Shown in pieces: positions 35,871-45,613 of a DNA stretch of 64,000 bases (its first letter is position 1; each line of letters opens with the position of its first letter). The DNA comes from Bacteroidota bacterium (GTDB lineage Bacteria; Bacteroidota; Bacteroidia; Bacteroidales; Tannerellaceae): assembly GCA_023429375.1 (NCBI GenBank), contig JAEYVY010000007.1, forward strand, positions 558,001-622,000, read 5' to 3'. A program made the translations under genes and the position numbers. A model generated the notes under the pieces. The model was given only the letters and a program-made list of their open reading frames with translations. It searched no databases and was not told the DNA's origin.

Positions 35871-36535
35871 TGAAGAAATATGTCTTGATCGTTGCCGGAG
35901 GAAAAGGACTGAGGATGGGAGCAGATCTTCCGAAGCAGTTTATCCCTGTAAAGGATAAACCTTTGTTGATGCATACCCTTACTGCCTTTTATACATGGGA
36001 TGCCTCGGCCAAACTTATCTTGGTTCTGCCGGTGTCTCATCAATCCTATTGGCAAATGTTATGTAAGGAGCTTGATTTTAAGGTGCCTCATACGATTGTG
36101 AATGGTGGTGAGACCCGTTTTCACTCCGTTTCAAATGGGCTGAAGCAAATACATGAACCCGGATTGATAGCCGTACACGATGGAGTGCGCCCATTTGTAT
36201 CTCACGAAGTAATCTCTGCCTGTTTTGACCAAGCCCATAAAACAGGGGCAGCCATTCCGGTAGTGCCAATTGTTGACTCTATCCGTAAACGGGAGGGAGA
36301 GAATAGTTGTCCGGTTGATCGTGATGCCTATTGTGCGGTGCAGACGCCTCAGGTGTTTTCGTCCGAGATACTGCTGTCTGCCTATGAGCAACCTTATACC
36401 GAAGCCTTTACCGATGATGCATCGGTGGTGGAAGCTGCCGGTGGTAAGATTAGTTTGGTTGCCGGAAATCGCGAGAATATCAAGATTACCACGTCGGCCG
36501 ATTTGCTTTACGCTAAACTGTTATTGGAATCCTAA
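35870..36535 (+). CDS. ispD: 2-C-methyl-D-erythritol 4-phosphate cytidylyltransferase
   Basis: Third step of the MEP isoprenoid pathway, transferring CMP to MEP. The 221-aa nucleotidyltransferase has VAGGKGLRMGADLPKQFIPV at the N-terminus (CTP-binding GGxGxRM...K), VHDGVRPFV (the DGxRP motif), QTPQVF, and TDDASVVEAAGG. It overlaps xseB by one base and is followed by recG after 24 bp, in one long operon. Confidence 0.95.
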   Translation: MKKYVLIVAGGKGLRMGADLPKQFIPVKDKPLLMHTLTAFYTWDASAKLILVLPVSHQSYWQMLCKELDFKVPHTIVNGGETRFHSVSNGLKQIHEPGLIAVHDGVRPFVSHEVISACFDQAHKTGAAIPVVPIVDSIRKREGENSCPVDRDAYCAVQTPQVFSSEILLSAYEQPYTEAFTDDASVVEAAGGKISLVAGNRENIKITTSADLLYAKLLLES

Positions 36536-36559
36536 ACAATAAATAGGAGAGAATCTGGT

Positions 36560-38656
36560 ATGCTTGATTTAGATAAACGTTCAATTACTTATCTGCCCGG
36601 TGTAGGGCCTAAGAGAGCGGATATTTTAGTGAAAGAAGCCGGAATATCTTCATACGAGGATCTGCTTTATTATTTTCCGTATCGTTATGTGGACCGAAGT
36701 CGCATCTATCGCGTAGCGGAAATAAACGGCACCATGCCTTATATCCAGCTCAAAGGACGTATACTTTCGTTTGATACGATTGGAGAAGGGCGAAGCAAAA
36801 GGTTGGTAGCCCGCTTTACCGACGGAACGGGTATTATCGACCTGGTTTGGTTTAAAGGTCTTTCATACGTGAAGGACAAATATGTTGTCAATAAGGAGTA
36901 TATCGTGTTTGGCAAACCCACCGAGTTTGCGCACACCTATAATATTGCTCATCCGGAGATAGATACGGTTGAACAAGCCACACAAGTAATAGGTGGACTC
37001 ACTCCGTTCTATAATACGTCGGAAAAGATGAAAAAGTCTTTTCTGAATTCAAAGGCCATACAAACCCTGCAACTAAATCTGCTTAAATCCCTGAATTGGC
37101 AAATCCCGGAAACGCTTCCTCCTTACCTTTTAGATCGGTTAAAGATGATGCCGTTGGCCGAGGCCATTCGAAATATACATTTCCCTGAATCTACAGAAAA
37201 GCTGAAAGCGGCGCAACTACGGTTGAAGTTTGACGAACTCTTCTTTGTACAACTCAATACCTTGCGTACGGCCATAAATCGTAAGCAAAAGCTGAGAGGC
37301 ATTCTCTTTCCCAATGTGGGGGAAATGTTCAATACCTTTTATAAAGACTATTTGCCGTTTGAATTGACCGGGGCACAAAAACGTGTCATGCGTGAGATCC
37401 GTGCAGATATGGGAAGTGGACGGCAAATGAACCGCCTTTTGCAAGGAGATGTGGGGAGCGGAAAAACGCTTGTTGCCTTGTTGTCCATGTTGCTTGCGGT
37501 AGACAATAAATATCAGGCATGCATGATGGCGCCGACCGAGATACTTGCCAATCAGCATTATGCCACAGTCATGGGATTTCTGAAAGACATGCCGGTAAAG
37601 GTCGCTTTGCTCACCGGTTCGACGCGTAAAAAAGAGAGAGAGAAGATACTGCCCGCCATAGCCTCCGGCGAAATTCAGATTGTTATCGGTACCCATGCGT
37701 TGATAGAAGAAACGGTAGTCTTCTCATCATTAGGATTGGCAATCATCGACGAGCAGCATCGTTTCGGTGTAGAGCAGCGATCACGACTGTGGACCAAGAA
37801 TATCGAAGTTCCCCATGTGCTGGTGATGACGGCCACACCCATTCCACGTACTTTGGCCATGACTTTGTATGGAGACTTAGATGTGTCGGTCATCGACGAA
37901 CTCCCTCCCGGACGTAAGCCCATTAAAACACTTCATCGTTATGACAACAAAAAGGCGCAACTCTATGATTTCTTGCGAAAAGAAATACAATTGGGCCGTC
38001 AGGTATATGTTGTCTATCCGTTGATTGAAGGAAGCGAAAAGCTTGATTATAAGAATCTGGAAGAAGGATTTGAGGTGTTCAAAGAAGTCTTTCCGGAATA
38101 TAAGGTTTGCATGGTGCATGGAAAAATGAAAGCGTCTGAGAAAGACTCCGAAATGCAGAAATTTATCTCCGGCGAAGCCCATATTCTAATGGCAACAACC
38201 GTTATTGAGGTAGGGGTGAATGTTCCGAATGCATCTGTGATGGTGATTGAGAGTGCCGAACGTTTCGGCCTGTCACAACTGCATCAATTGAGAGGGCGCG
38301 TAGGGAGAGGAGCAGAGCAGTCCTATTGCATCTTGGTTTCTTCCTATAAACTGAGCAGTGATACGCGGAAGAGATTGGAAATTATGGTAGGCACAAATGA
38401 CGGGTTTGAAATTGCTGAGGCCGATCTTCGCCTGCGTGGGCATGGTGATCTGGAGGGTACACAGCAAAGCGGAGAAGGGGTGTACCTCAAAATAGCCAGT
38501 TTAGCTACAGACGGACAACTTTTACAGTATGCCAGAGATATCGCCAATGAAGTGTTGGATCATGACCCTGATTTAGCCAGCAATGACAATCGCGTGTTGA
38601 ATGAGCGATTAAAGAAAATTTTCCATAAAAAAACAAATTGGGGGATGATAAGTTGA
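36560..38656 (+). CDS. recG: ATP-dependent DNA helicase RecG
   Basis: Remodels stalled replication forks and Holliday junctions. The 698-aa protein has an N-terminal wedge/OB domain (ITYLPGVGPKRADIL, YVDRSRIYRVAEI) and the superfamily 2 helicase motifs: LLQGDVGSGKTLVALL (I), MAPTEILANQHY (Ia), IDEQHRFGVEQR (II), MTATPIPRTLAMT (III), ATTVIEVGVNVPNASVMVIE (V), QLHQLRGRVGRG (VI). Length is typical. Last gene of the xseA-recG operon. Confidence 0.97.
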   Translation: MLDLDKRSITYLPGVGPKRADILVKEAGISSYEDLLYYFPYRYVDRSRIYRVAEINGTMPYIQLKGRILSFDTIGEGRSKRLVARFTDGTGIIDLVWFKGLSYVKDKYVVNKEYIVFGKPTEFAHTYNIAHPEIDTVEQATQVIGGLTPFYNTSEKMKKSFLNSKAIQTLQLNLLKSLNWQIPETLPPYLLDRLKMMPLAEAIRNIHFPESTEKLKAAQLRLKFDELFFVQLNTLRTAINRKQKLRGILFPNVGEMFNTFYKDYLPFELTGAQKRVMREIRADMGSGRQMNRLLQGDVGSGKTLVALLSMLLAVDNKYQACMMAPTEILANQHYATVMGFLKDMPVKVALLTGSTRKKEREKILPAIASGEIQIVIGTHALIEETVVFSSLGLAIIDEQHRFGVEQRSRLWTKNIEVPHVLVMTATPIPRTLAMTLYGDLDVSVIDELPPGRKPIKTLHRYDNKKAQLYDFLRKEIQLGRQVYVVYPLIEGSEKLDYKNLEEGFEVFKEVFPEYKVCMVHGKMKASEKDSEMQKFISGEAHILMATTVIEVGVNVPNASVMVIESAERFGLSQLHQLRGRVGRGAEQSYCILVSSYKLSSDTRKRLEIMVGTNDGFEIAEADLRLRGHGDLEGTQQSGEGVYLKIASLATDGQLLQYARDIANEVLDHDPDLASNDNRVLNERLKKIFHKKTNWGMIS

Positions 38657-38865
38657 TGTGTTGTATAACATAAAGACTATAATATTGATGTAAATATATT
38701 GTAATTCAGTCTTTTTGTGAGTTTTCGCTGATTTCGCGTTATGTTTTTTTTTACTATTATTTTTGCCACTTATAACCAAAAATACGAAATTTGAAAAAAA
38801 TCGGCTTTGGGGAACATCCTCTTCGAGTCATTTCATAAATACTAGAAGGCACAAATTTTATTGTG

Positions 38866-40134
38866 ATGAACAATATCAAAAACTTATTATTGATAGGTTG
38901 TTCTTTGTTTTTTACGACATCTTTGATGGCTAAAGACAATGGGAACAAGACTAAGAAGCAGACTGAAAAGCATACTCAACTTATGGAAATACGGGTGTCC
39001 GAATTAATGGCAGACCGTGTAGGTTTTAAAAAGGATATCCTTTCAAATGAATTGGAAAGCATTGAAGATTTGATGCTTGATGAAGAGTTGGCGCTTGAAG
39101 AGTTAATGTATCCTGCAGATGAATTGTATGGTTCTCATTGGGAAAATAAATGGGTTAATCCATACAAGCAAGCCCAAATAGAGTTCCCAGATTCTGCAGA
39201 AATCAATTGTTCACGATTTGTCCTCCCGATAGATAGTACAGTAAGAATCACTTCCAAGTTCGGCCCCCGTCGCCGTCGCATGCACAATGGTATTGATTTA
39301 AAGGTATATATAGGCGATACGATACGCGCTGCCTTTGATGGCAAGGTGCGTATTCGCAGTGCGGAACGCAGAGGCTATGGCAAGTATCTCGTATTGCGTC
39401 ACCCCAACGGACTTGAGACCGTTTACGGTCATTTATCAGGTTACCTAGTGGATGAAAATGAGATTGTTCGTGCCGGCCAGCCCATCGGATTAGGAGGAAA
39501 TACCGGACGTTCTACCGGTTCACATCTCCATTTCGAAACCCGTTTCTTAGGACAACCCATCAACCCTGCAGATATTATTGATTTTGAGAATGGGGTTCCA
39601 CATCAGGATTTTTACGTATTCCGCAATATAAAAATTAACGGACGCAAGAGTAATATTTATACTGCATCCAACACACAGATGGTTTATCACCGAGTTACTT
39701 CGGGGCAGACGCTGGGTGCAATTGCACGTAAATACGGAACAACGGTCAACGAACTCTGCCGTCTGAATGGTATACGTTCAACAACGACTCTCCGTATCGG
39801 ACAATCGCTTTGTGTAAGTGCAGGAGTTGTTCAAACAGCAAAAGCAACTACAGCAAAAGCAACCACATCAGAAACAGAATCAGAGGCTACAAAGCCCGCA
39901 ACAAAGGAAGTAAAACAGGCTACGAAGCAGGTTCAGACAACTGTTCAAGTAGATGCTCAGGGAGTAGCCAATGCAAAAGATAATTCTTCTCCGATATATC
40001 ATAGGGTGAAATCAGGTGATACGCTTAGCGATATTGCCCGTAGATACGGTACGACTGTTAACCAATTATGTGAGTTGAATAATATTTCTCACACAACCGT
40101 ATTGAAATTGGGAAGAAAAATACGCTGTTCTTAA
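38866..40134 (+). CDS. M23 family metallopeptidase with two LysM domains
   Basis: A 422-aa envelope protein, probably a cell-wall endopeptidase or a division-linked regulator. A signal peptide spans about 1-23. The peptidase M23 (LytM) domain lies at about 125-240 with zinc residues in RRRMHNGIDLK (H..D) and GSHLHFETR (HxH). Two LysM repeats follow (about 270-315 and 375-422: YHRVTSGQTLGAIARKYGTT and YHRVKSGDTLSDIARRYGTT), joined by a Thr/Lys/Ala-rich linker. LysM anchors it to peptidoglycan. ATG 38866 is preferred over the GTG just before it. Confidence 0.93.
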   Translation: MNNIKNLLLIGCSLFFTTSLMAKDNGNKTKKQTEKHTQLMEIRVSELMADRVGFKKDILSNELESIEDLMLDEELALEELMYPADELYGSHWENKWVNPYKQAQIEFPDSAEINCSRFVLPIDSTVRITSKFGPRRRRMHNGIDLKVYIGDTIRAAFDGKVRIRSAERRGYGKYLVLRHPNGLETVYGHLSGYLVDENEIVRAGQPIGLGGNTGRSTGSHLHFETRFLGQPINPADIIDFENGVPHQDFYVFRNIKINGRKSNIYTASNTQMVYHRVTSGQTLGAIARKYGTTVNELCRLNGIRSTTTLRIGQSLCVSAGVVQTAKATTAKATTSETESEATKPATKEVKQATKQVQTTVQVDAQGVANAKDNSSPIYHRVKSGDTLSDIARRYGTTVNQLCELNNISHTTVLKLGRKIRCS

Positions 40135-40184
40135 TCGTTAACGAATATACTTATAGACTCCCTTCTTTAATGAAGGGAATTTGC

Positions 40185-40227
40185 AAATCCGGCCGATGAG
40201 TATTTTTCATCGACCGGATTTGTTTTT
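40185..40227 (+). terminator. Terminator after the M23 gene
   Basis: AAATCCGGCCGATGA (40185-40199) pairs with TCATCGACCGGATTT (40207-40221) with one mismatch, then T-rich sequence. A smaller hairpin CCCTTC/GAAGGG precedes it near 40160-40176. Confidence 0.75.
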
Positions 40228-40254
40228 ATATGTACTTTTGGGCATTAAAAAAAT

Positions 40255-40448
40255 AAGTCTCATCCCGATGTTTTTTTGAAAAGTGTAGGATATGAAAATC
40301 AATGCCTCGAACGATATAAAAAAACATCCCGAACGTTTTTAAAAAAGATCGAGGTGTTTTTTAAAAACGTTCGGGGTGTTTTTTTTAAACCATCGGGATG
40401 CTTTTTTAATGTTGAAAATCAAACAAAATTAACATCTAGATGGAAGTC
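40255..40448. repeat. MITE-like element, copy B (184 bp) with target-site repeat
   Basis: 40260-40443 starts TCATCCCGATGT and ends with ACATCTAGATGG, a degenerate inverted repeat. The interior shares ACATCCCGAACGTTTTTAAA and the hairpin arm AACGTTCGGGGTGTTT with copy C. AAGTC occurs directly on both sides (40255-40259, 40444-40448), as expected of a 5-bp target duplication. Confidence 0.7.
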
Positions 40449-40598
40449 GGAAAAAGACGGGTTAAAATCCGTGTTTTTCCGACCTGAATTTAGATAAGTT
40501 GGGGTTCAGAAATCCTTGTTAAACTATCTTTTCTTAATCAGGGAATGGTAAATCGAAGCTTTTTGAGTAAGTTTGTAGCAAGTTATATAGCTAAGGAT

Positions 40599-41144
40599 AT
40601 GGTAGATACTAAGGAACAATTTGAAAAGGTGATTTCGTTGTGCAGGGATTTGTTTGAAAAGAAACTCCATGATTATGGCCCTTCATGGCGTATCCTTCGC
40701 CCTCAATCGGTTACAGATCAGATATTTATTAAGGCCAATCGTATTCGAAGCCTTGAAACTAAAGGAGTTAGTCTGGTAGGAGAAGGTATAGTTCCTGAAT
40801 TTGTCGCCATTGTAAACTATGGTATCATAGGCTTAATTCAATTAGAGCATGGATTTGCAGATACGACCGATATGTCGGCCGAAGAAGCCTTGAGCCTATA
40901 TGATAAGTATATGACGAAGACTAAGGAGCTGATGTATGCCAAGAATCATGATTATGATGAGGCGTGGCGTAGTATGCGTGTCAGCTCTTATACCGACCTT
41001 ATTTTGATGAAGCTCTATAGAACAAAACAAATTGAGAGCAATTCCGGCCAAACGCTTGTTTCCGAGGGTATCGATGCTAATTATATGGACATGGTGAACT
41101 ATGCCCTGTTTGGATTGATAAAGATGGAATTCGGTGATGAATAA
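40599..41144 (+). CDS. DUF1599 (Nmad1) domain protein, duplicated
   Basis: A 181-aa protein made of two homologous halves: LCRDLFEKKLHDYGPSWRIL with QSVTDQIFIKANRIRSLE, and TKELMYAKNHDYDEAWRSMR with SSYTDLILMKLYRTKQIE. The family is all-helical and MazG/NTP-pyrophosphatase-like, of unknown role. I choose ATG 40599 (MVDTKEQF), which matches the usual family start and has TAAGGA before it, although the frame is open from ATG 40545. The downstream DoxX-like gene begins 2 bp after the stop, and this pair keeps company with tpiA in Bacteroidales. Confidence 0.82.
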   Translation: MVDTKEQFEKVISLCRDLFEKKLHDYGPSWRILRPQSVTDQIFIKANRIRSLETKGVSLVGEGIVPEFVAIVNYGIIGLIQLEHGFADTTDMSAEEALSLYDKYMTKTKELMYAKNHDYDEAWRSMRVSSYTDLILMKLYRTKQIESNSGQTLVSEGIDANYMDMVNYALFGLIKMEFGDE

Positions 41145-41146
41145 CA

Positions 41147-42424
41147 ATGGATTATAAGAATACAACGATAAGGATTTTTGCAGAGTTAAGCCGCCTTTTG
41201 ATTGGAGTGGTATTTACCTTTTCCGGTTTTGTTAAGGCTATTGACCCGGCAGGAGGTCTTATAAAGATTGATGAATACCTGAGTGCTTTCGGTTGGGAGC
41301 AGCTAAAATTGTTTTCGGGGCTCATCTCCTTCAATCTCTCGGCCATCGAATTTATGCTGGGTATCTGCGTGCTTCTAGGTGCATACAGACGATATTCCAG
41401 CTTTCTGGTCCTGTTGATGATGCTGTTTATGACTCCGTTGACGCTGTATCTTGCCCTGTTTAATCCCGTGTCTGACTGTGGCTGCTTTGGTGATGCGCTC
41501 GTAATCACGAACTGGCAAACATTTTATAAGAATATAGTTTTACTTGCCACTGCCGCTTTCCTGTTCATCTATAATCAGCATATACTACCGTTCTTTACCT
41601 ATAAGTCTTATTGGTTTGTGGCTATCTATGCCTATTGTATGTGTATGTTTTTCTCCTATCAGAACTATGCTCATTTACCCATTAAAGATTTTCGTCCCTA
41701 TAAAATAGGAGCTGATATTCCTGCTCTGATGAGCATTCCGGAAGGAGCTGAAGAAGATGAGTATAAATTTACGTTCGTATACGAGAAAGGTGGCGTACAG
41801 AAAGAGTTTTCACTGGAAGACTATCCGGCCAACGATACCACATGGACATTTGTAGAGTCGAAAACGGAACTGATAAAGGAGGGTTATACACCATCAATTA
41901 AAGATTTCGTCTTGTTTGACCATGCAGATAATAACGTGACTGACGAGATATTAAGTCAAGAATCCGGTATACTTTTGCTGATTGCCCCCGATTTGGGCAG
42001 AGCACAAGACCAAAAGGTGGACGAGATAAATGCTATGTACGACTATGCCTACGAATCCGATATCCCGTTCTATTGTGTAACGGCATCGACCGCTGAAGTC
42101 ATACAAGATTGGATTGATAAAACCGGTGCCGAATACCCTTTCTTGATGGGTGATAAGAACCTGCTCAAGACAATCATCCGTTCCAATCCGGGTTTGGTTT
42201 TATTAAAGAATGGCGTAGTTTTTGCCAAGTGGCATTACAACGATATGCCTCAAGAAGAAGAAATTGATAAGGTTCTTTCAGATTATTTAAGTAAAGAGAC
42301 AGCAGAACCACGTAAAGAAGATCGTAAAATTGCTATCTGCTTATTCTCTTTTACCGTACCTTTGTTGTTTGTTTGGGTATATGACTTCTTCCGCTATCGG
42401 AGAAGAATGAAAAAAGTGAAATAA
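41147..42424 (+). CDS. DoxX-like membrane protein with thioredoxin-like domain (BT_3928 family)
   Basis: A 425-aa protein with a DoxX/MauE-like membrane part at about 10-185: LIGVVFTFSGFVKAIDPAGG, then NPVSDCGCFGDAL with clustered cysteines as in MauE-type proteins. A periplasmic thioredoxin-fold region follows at about 200-385, without a CxxC, and a last membrane span at about 393-413. The arrangement suggests a quinone- or disulfide-linked redox role, but no activity is established. It is coupled to the DUF1599 gene; tpiA follows. Confidence 0.75.
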   Translation: MDYKNTTIRIFAELSRLLIGVVFTFSGFVKAIDPAGGLIKIDEYLSAFGWEQLKLFSGLISFNLSAIEFMLGICVLLGAYRRYSSFLVLLMMLFMTPLTLYLALFNPVSDCGCFGDALVITNWQTFYKNIVLLATAAFLFIYNQHILPFFTYKSYWFVAIYAYCMCMFFSYQNYAHLPIKDFRPYKIGADIPALMSIPEGAEEDEYKFTFVYEKGGVQKEFSLEDYPANDTTWTFVESKTELIKEGYTPSIKDFVLFDHADNNVTDEILSQESGILLLIAPDLGRAQDQKVDEINAMYDYAYESDIPFYCVTASTAEVIQDWIDKTGAEYPFLMGDKNLLKTIIRSNPGLVLLKNGVVFAKWHYNDMPQEEEIDKVLSDYLSKETAEPRKEDRKIAICLFSFTVPLLFVWVYDFFRYRRRMKKVK

Positions 42425-42456
42425 ATTATGTATAACATATTAAATATAATGTACTT

Positions 42457-43212
42457 ATGAGAAAGAATATTGTTGCAGGGAACTGGAAAATGAATACAAC
42501 CCTTCCCGAAGGTCTTGCTCTGGCTAAAGAACTGGATGCAGCTTTGAAAGGTAAAACAGTGAACTGCGATGTAGTTATCGGTACTCCGTTTACTCATTTA
42601 GCTTCAATCGTATCTGCTATCGATACAACAAAGATTGGTGTTGCAGCAGAAAACTGTGCTGATCAAGAAAAAGGCGCTTTCACAGGCGAAGTTTCTGCAG
42701 CTATGGTTGCTTCAACAGGTGCTAAATATGTCATCTTAGGTCACTCTGAAAGACGTGCATATTATCATGAAACAGCTGCTATCCTGAAGACAAAAGTAAA
42801 TTTGGCTTTGGCTAACGGCTTGACTCCTATCTTCTGTATTGGTGAAGTATTGGAAGAAAGAGAAGCAGGAAAGCACTTTGAAGTGGTTGAAGCACAAATC
42901 AAAGAATCTTTGTTCGATTTGTCAGCTGAAGATTTCGGTAAATTAGTATTGGCTTACGAACCAGTATGGGCTATCGGAACAGGTAAGACTGCTACTTCAG
43001 AACAAGCACAAGAAATCCATGCTTATATCCGTCAGGTGATTGCTGCTAAATATGGCGAAACAGTTGCTAATGACTGTTCTATCCTTTACGGTGGAAGCTG
43101 TAACGCTTCTAATGCGAAAGAATTATTCTCAAAACCAGATGTTGACGGCGGTTTGATCGGTGGAGCATCATTAGGTGTTGATAAATTCCTTCCTATCATT
43201 GAAGCATTTTGA
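42457..43212 (+). CDS. tpiA: Triosephosphate isomerase
   Basis: Interconverts dihydroxyacetone phosphate and glyceraldehyde 3-phosphate. The 251-aa TIM barrel has N and K in AGNWKMN, catalytic His in ILGHSERR (98-region), catalytic Glu in LAYEPVWAIGTGK, and phosphate-binding ILYGGS and GLIGGASL. Standard length. The codon choice (GCT, GGT, GAA) suggests high expression, as for pgk in this window. A hairpin follows before the SPOR gene. Confidence 0.97.
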   Translation: MRKNIVAGNWKMNTTLPEGLALAKELDAALKGKTVNCDVVIGTPFTHLASIVSAIDTTKIGVAAENCADQEKGAFTGEVSAAMVASTGAKYVILGHSERRAYYHETAAILKTKVNLALANGLTPIFCIGEVLEEREAGKHFEVVEAQIKESLFDLSAEDFGKLVLAYEPVWAIGTGKTATSEQAQEIHAYIRQVIAAKYGETVANDCSILYGGSCNASNAKELFSKPDVDGGLIGGASLGVDKFLPIIEAF

Positions 43213-43220
43213 TATTAACT

Positions 43221-43278
43221 AAAAGGGAATGCCCGGATAGGAGGCTATGCCGTATCTACCAGGGTGTTCCCCTTTTCT
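43221..43278 (+). terminator. Hairpin between tpiA and the SPOR gene
   Basis: AAAAGGGAATGCCC (43221-43234) pairs imperfectly with GGGTGTTCCCCTTTT (43262-43276), followed by T-rich sequence that ends 11 bp before the next start. It may attenuate readthrough into the SPOR-folE genes. Confidence 0.6.
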
Positions 43279-43288
43279 TTTTTTAAGC

Positions 43289-43777
43289 ATGAGAAAAATA
43301 CTTTCAAGATTATCCATCTTTCTATTCGCGTGTTCAATCATTCCGGTATCTGCCCAGGATTTACTGAGAGGACAGACTCTTTCTATTGTTGACGCATTGC
43401 AGGAATCACAGCCGGGAAAAGGAGAGGTTGTAATCAATCAATCGGCAGACATACGAAACTTGTTGGGAATGCGCAGAATCTCTACCGATGATGAAATGCT
43501 ATTCCTGGAAGTGTCCGGATTTCGTGCACAGGTTTTCTCAGGTAATTTGAGAAATTCAAAAGAAGAAGCCTTTAAGAAGGAAAAAGAAATCAAAGAATTA
43601 TTTCCTGAGCTTGCCACTTATGTTACTTATGTGGCTCCCTTCTGGAGGTTGCGTATAGGCGATTATCGGTCGCGCGAAGAAGCGTACTACACGATGCGTA
43701 TGCTGATGAATGCGTTTCCGTCCTATGCGAAAGAAATGTATATCGTAAAAGAAGATATAAAGATTCCATTGTATTAA
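43289..43777 (+). CDS. SPOR domain-containing exported protein
   Basis: A 162-aa protein with a signal peptide (about 1-22, PVSAQ) and a C-terminal SPOR domain (about 80-155, FRAQVFSGNLRNSKEEAFKK and WRLRIGDYRSREEAYYTMRM). SPOR domains bind denuded peptidoglycan at division sites. Start ATG 43289 gives a proper signal; the longer frame runs into the hairpin. It sits between tpiA and folE, with a 21-bp gap to folE. Confidence 0.85.
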   Translation: MRKILSRLSIFLFACSIIPVSAQDLLRGQTLSIVDALQESQPGKGEVVINQSADIRNLLGMRRISTDDEMLFLEVSGFRAQVFSGNLRNSKEEAFKKEKEIKELFPELATYVTYVAPFWRLRIGDYRSREEAYYTMRMLMNAFPSYAKEMYIVKEDIKIPLY

Positions 43778-43798
43778 TTATTGTTTGCAGAAAAAGAG

Positions 43799-44389
43799 AT
43801 GAAACAAGTCAGTGAAGAGCAGTTGGCGGCACGTGAACAGCTGAAAGTCCATTACGAAAGTATTATCAATCTTTTGGGCGAAGATTCTACCCGCGAGGGA
43901 TTAATCCGTACCCCTGAACGTGTAGCTAAAGCGATGCAGTTCCTGACTAAGGGCTATCATGAAGATCCGGAAGCGGTACTTCGTTCGGCTATGTTTGCCG
44001 AAGAAGGCTATAAGCAGATGGTCATCGTTAAGGATATCGATTTCTTCTCTCTTTGTGAACATCATATGTTGCCCTTCTTCGGAAAGGCGCATATTGCCTA
44101 TATCCCTAATAAATATATTACAGGGCTGAGTAAAATTCCTCGTATAGTGGATATCTTTGCTCGTCGCCTGCAGATTCAGGAGCGTATGACGCTTCAGATA
44201 AAAGAATGCATTCAGAAAACGCTTAACCCCCTTGGCGTTATGGTAGTCATCGAAGCGCAACACATGTGTATGCAGATGCGTGGCGTTGAAAAGCAAAACT
44301 CCTTGACGACCACTTCCGATTTTACAGGCTTCTTCCAACAAGCCAAGACGCGTGAAGAATTCATGAACCTGATTAAGCATAACAGGTAA
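43799..44389 (+). CDS. folE: GTP cyclohydrolase I
   Basis: Makes 7,8-dihydroneopterin triphosphate from GTP for folate and pterins. The 196-aa protein carries the zinc cysteine/histidines in SLCEHHMLPFFGKAHIAYIP and EAQHMCMQMRGVEKQNS, plus TREGLIRTPERVAKAM near the start. ATG 43799 with an AAAAAGAG ribosome site before it is better than the upstream TTG. Normal length. Confidence 0.96.
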   Translation: MKQVSEEQLAAREQLKVHYESIINLLGEDSTREGLIRTPERVAKAMQFLTKGYHEDPEAVLRSAMFAEEGYKQMVIVKDIDFFSLCEHHMLPFFGKAHIAYIPNKYITGLSKIPRIVDIFARRLQIQERMTLQIKECIQKTLNPLGVMVVIEAQHMCMQMRGVEKQNSLTTTSDFTGFFQQAKTREEFMNLIKHNR

Positions 44390-44425
44390 ACCAGCTCGTT
44401 TTACATCATTTATTACATTATTTCG

Positions 44426-44433
44426 TACCTTTG
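44426..44433 (+). promoter_or_regulatory. -7 element of the mnmA promoter
   Basis: TACCTTTG at 44426-44433, 28 bp before the start codon; the -33 box upstream is weak. Confidence 0.5.
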
Positions 44434-44461
44434 CAGCTGTATTAAGACAGAATAAAAAGGA

Positions 44462-45538
44462 ATGAACATAGCAGCATTGGTATCGGGTGGGGTGGATAGC
44501 TCCGTGGTTGTACATCAGTTGAAGGAAGCTGGGTATGACCCGACAATCTTTTATATCCGTATAGGAATGGAAGATAAAGATGGATATATTGACTGTCCGG
44601 CCGAAGAAGATATAGAGATTACATCGTACATAGCCCGTAAATATGGCTGTAAGATGGAGATCGTATCGTTGCACGATGAATACTGGGAAAAGGTAGTAAG
44701 TTATACGATCGACTCTGTAAAGAGAGGATTGACGCCAAATCCGGATATGATGTGCAATAAGTTCATCAAATTCGGTTGCTTTGAAGATAAATGGGGGAAA
44801 GACTTCGATAAGATTGCTACCGGACATTATGCAACGACAACCGAGATAGATGGTAAGGTATGGCTCTCTACCGCCAAAGATCAACATAAAGACCAGACTG
44901 ATTTCTTGGCACAGATTACCCGTTTGCAAATTCAGAAGCTGATGTTTCCTATCGGACACCTGCTGAAAAGTGAAGTGCGTGCCATCGCTGCCGAACAAAA
45001 GCTGCCCAGTGCTCAACGCAAAGACAGCCAAGGGATCTGTTTCCTTGGAAAGATTAACTACAATGACTTTATTGAGCGCTATTTAGGTAAGCGTACAGGC
45101 AAGATTGTGGAACTGGAGACCGGTAAGGTAGTAGGTAAACATAACGGCTATTGGTTTCATACCATCGGACAGCGCAAAGGATTGGGACTAAGTGGAGGCC
45201 CTTGGTTTGTCATCAAGAAAGATATCAAACGGAATATTATCTATGTATCTAATGGATACGATCCGGAAACGCAATACAATAAGGTGGTAAATATGCAGGG
45301 TTTTGACTTTATCACCGAAGATCCATGGGGTGATTTCGAAGGAACCAAAGACATCACATTCAAAATACGGCATACCCCAGAATTTACAACGGGGCGTTTG
45401 CGTAAGATAGGAGATTTGTATCGGATCGAATCGGATGAGAAAATACAAGGCGTAGCTCCAGGGCAATATGGCGTGGTTTACGATCGCGACAGCAAGTTGT
45501 GTCTGGGTAGTGGAATGATTATCGACGAGAATACATAA
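44462..45538 (+). CDS. mnmA: tRNA-specific 2-thiouridylase MnmA
   Basis: Installs sulfur on U34 of tRNA-Lys, Glu and Gln, using ATP and a persulfide donor. The 358-aa protein has the PP-loop SGGVDSSVVV at residues 8-17, the catalytic cysteines in PDMMCNKFIKFG and DSQGICFLGK, and the C-terminal GQRKGLGLSGGPWFVI and EDPWGDF regions. Length is normal. It is monocistronic and converges on pgk at a strong shared terminator. Confidence 0.94.
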   Translation: MNIAALVSGGVDSSVVVHQLKEAGYDPTIFYIRIGMEDKDGYIDCPAEEDIEITSYIARKYGCKMEIVSLHDEYWEKVVSYTIDSVKRGLTPNPDMMCNKFIKFGCFEDKWGKDFDKIATGHYATTTEIDGKVWLSTAKDQHKDQTDFLAQITRLQIQKLMFPIGHLLKSEVRAIAAEQKLPSAQRKDSQGICFLGKINYNDFIERYLGKRTGKIVELETGKVVGKHNGYWFHTIGQRKGLGLSGGPWFVIKKDIKRNIIYVSNGYDPETQYNKVVNMQGFDFITEDPWGDFEGTKDITFKIRHTPEFTTGRLRKIGDLYRIESDEKIQGVAPGQYGVVYDRDSKLCLGSGMIIDENT

Positions 45539-45558
45539 TAGAGAATTGTTCTTAAATG

Positions 45559-45592
45559 AAAAGGGGGTGAAACATCAGTTTCACCCCCTTTT
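45559..45592. terminator. Bidirectional terminator between mnmA and pgk
   Basis: AAAAGGGGGTGAAAC (45559-45573) pairs perfectly with GTTTCACCCCCTTTT (45578-45592) around a 4-nt loop. Confidence 0.9.
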
Positions 45593-45613
45593 AGTATCTC
45601 TATAAGGCTATAA

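Noticed and set aside
43901..45031. A 376-codon minus-strand frame
   Set aside because: It lies opposite folE and mnmA, two clear genes with complete motifs. Its translation is rich in Cys, His and Phe without family features, as expected of an antisense shadow.
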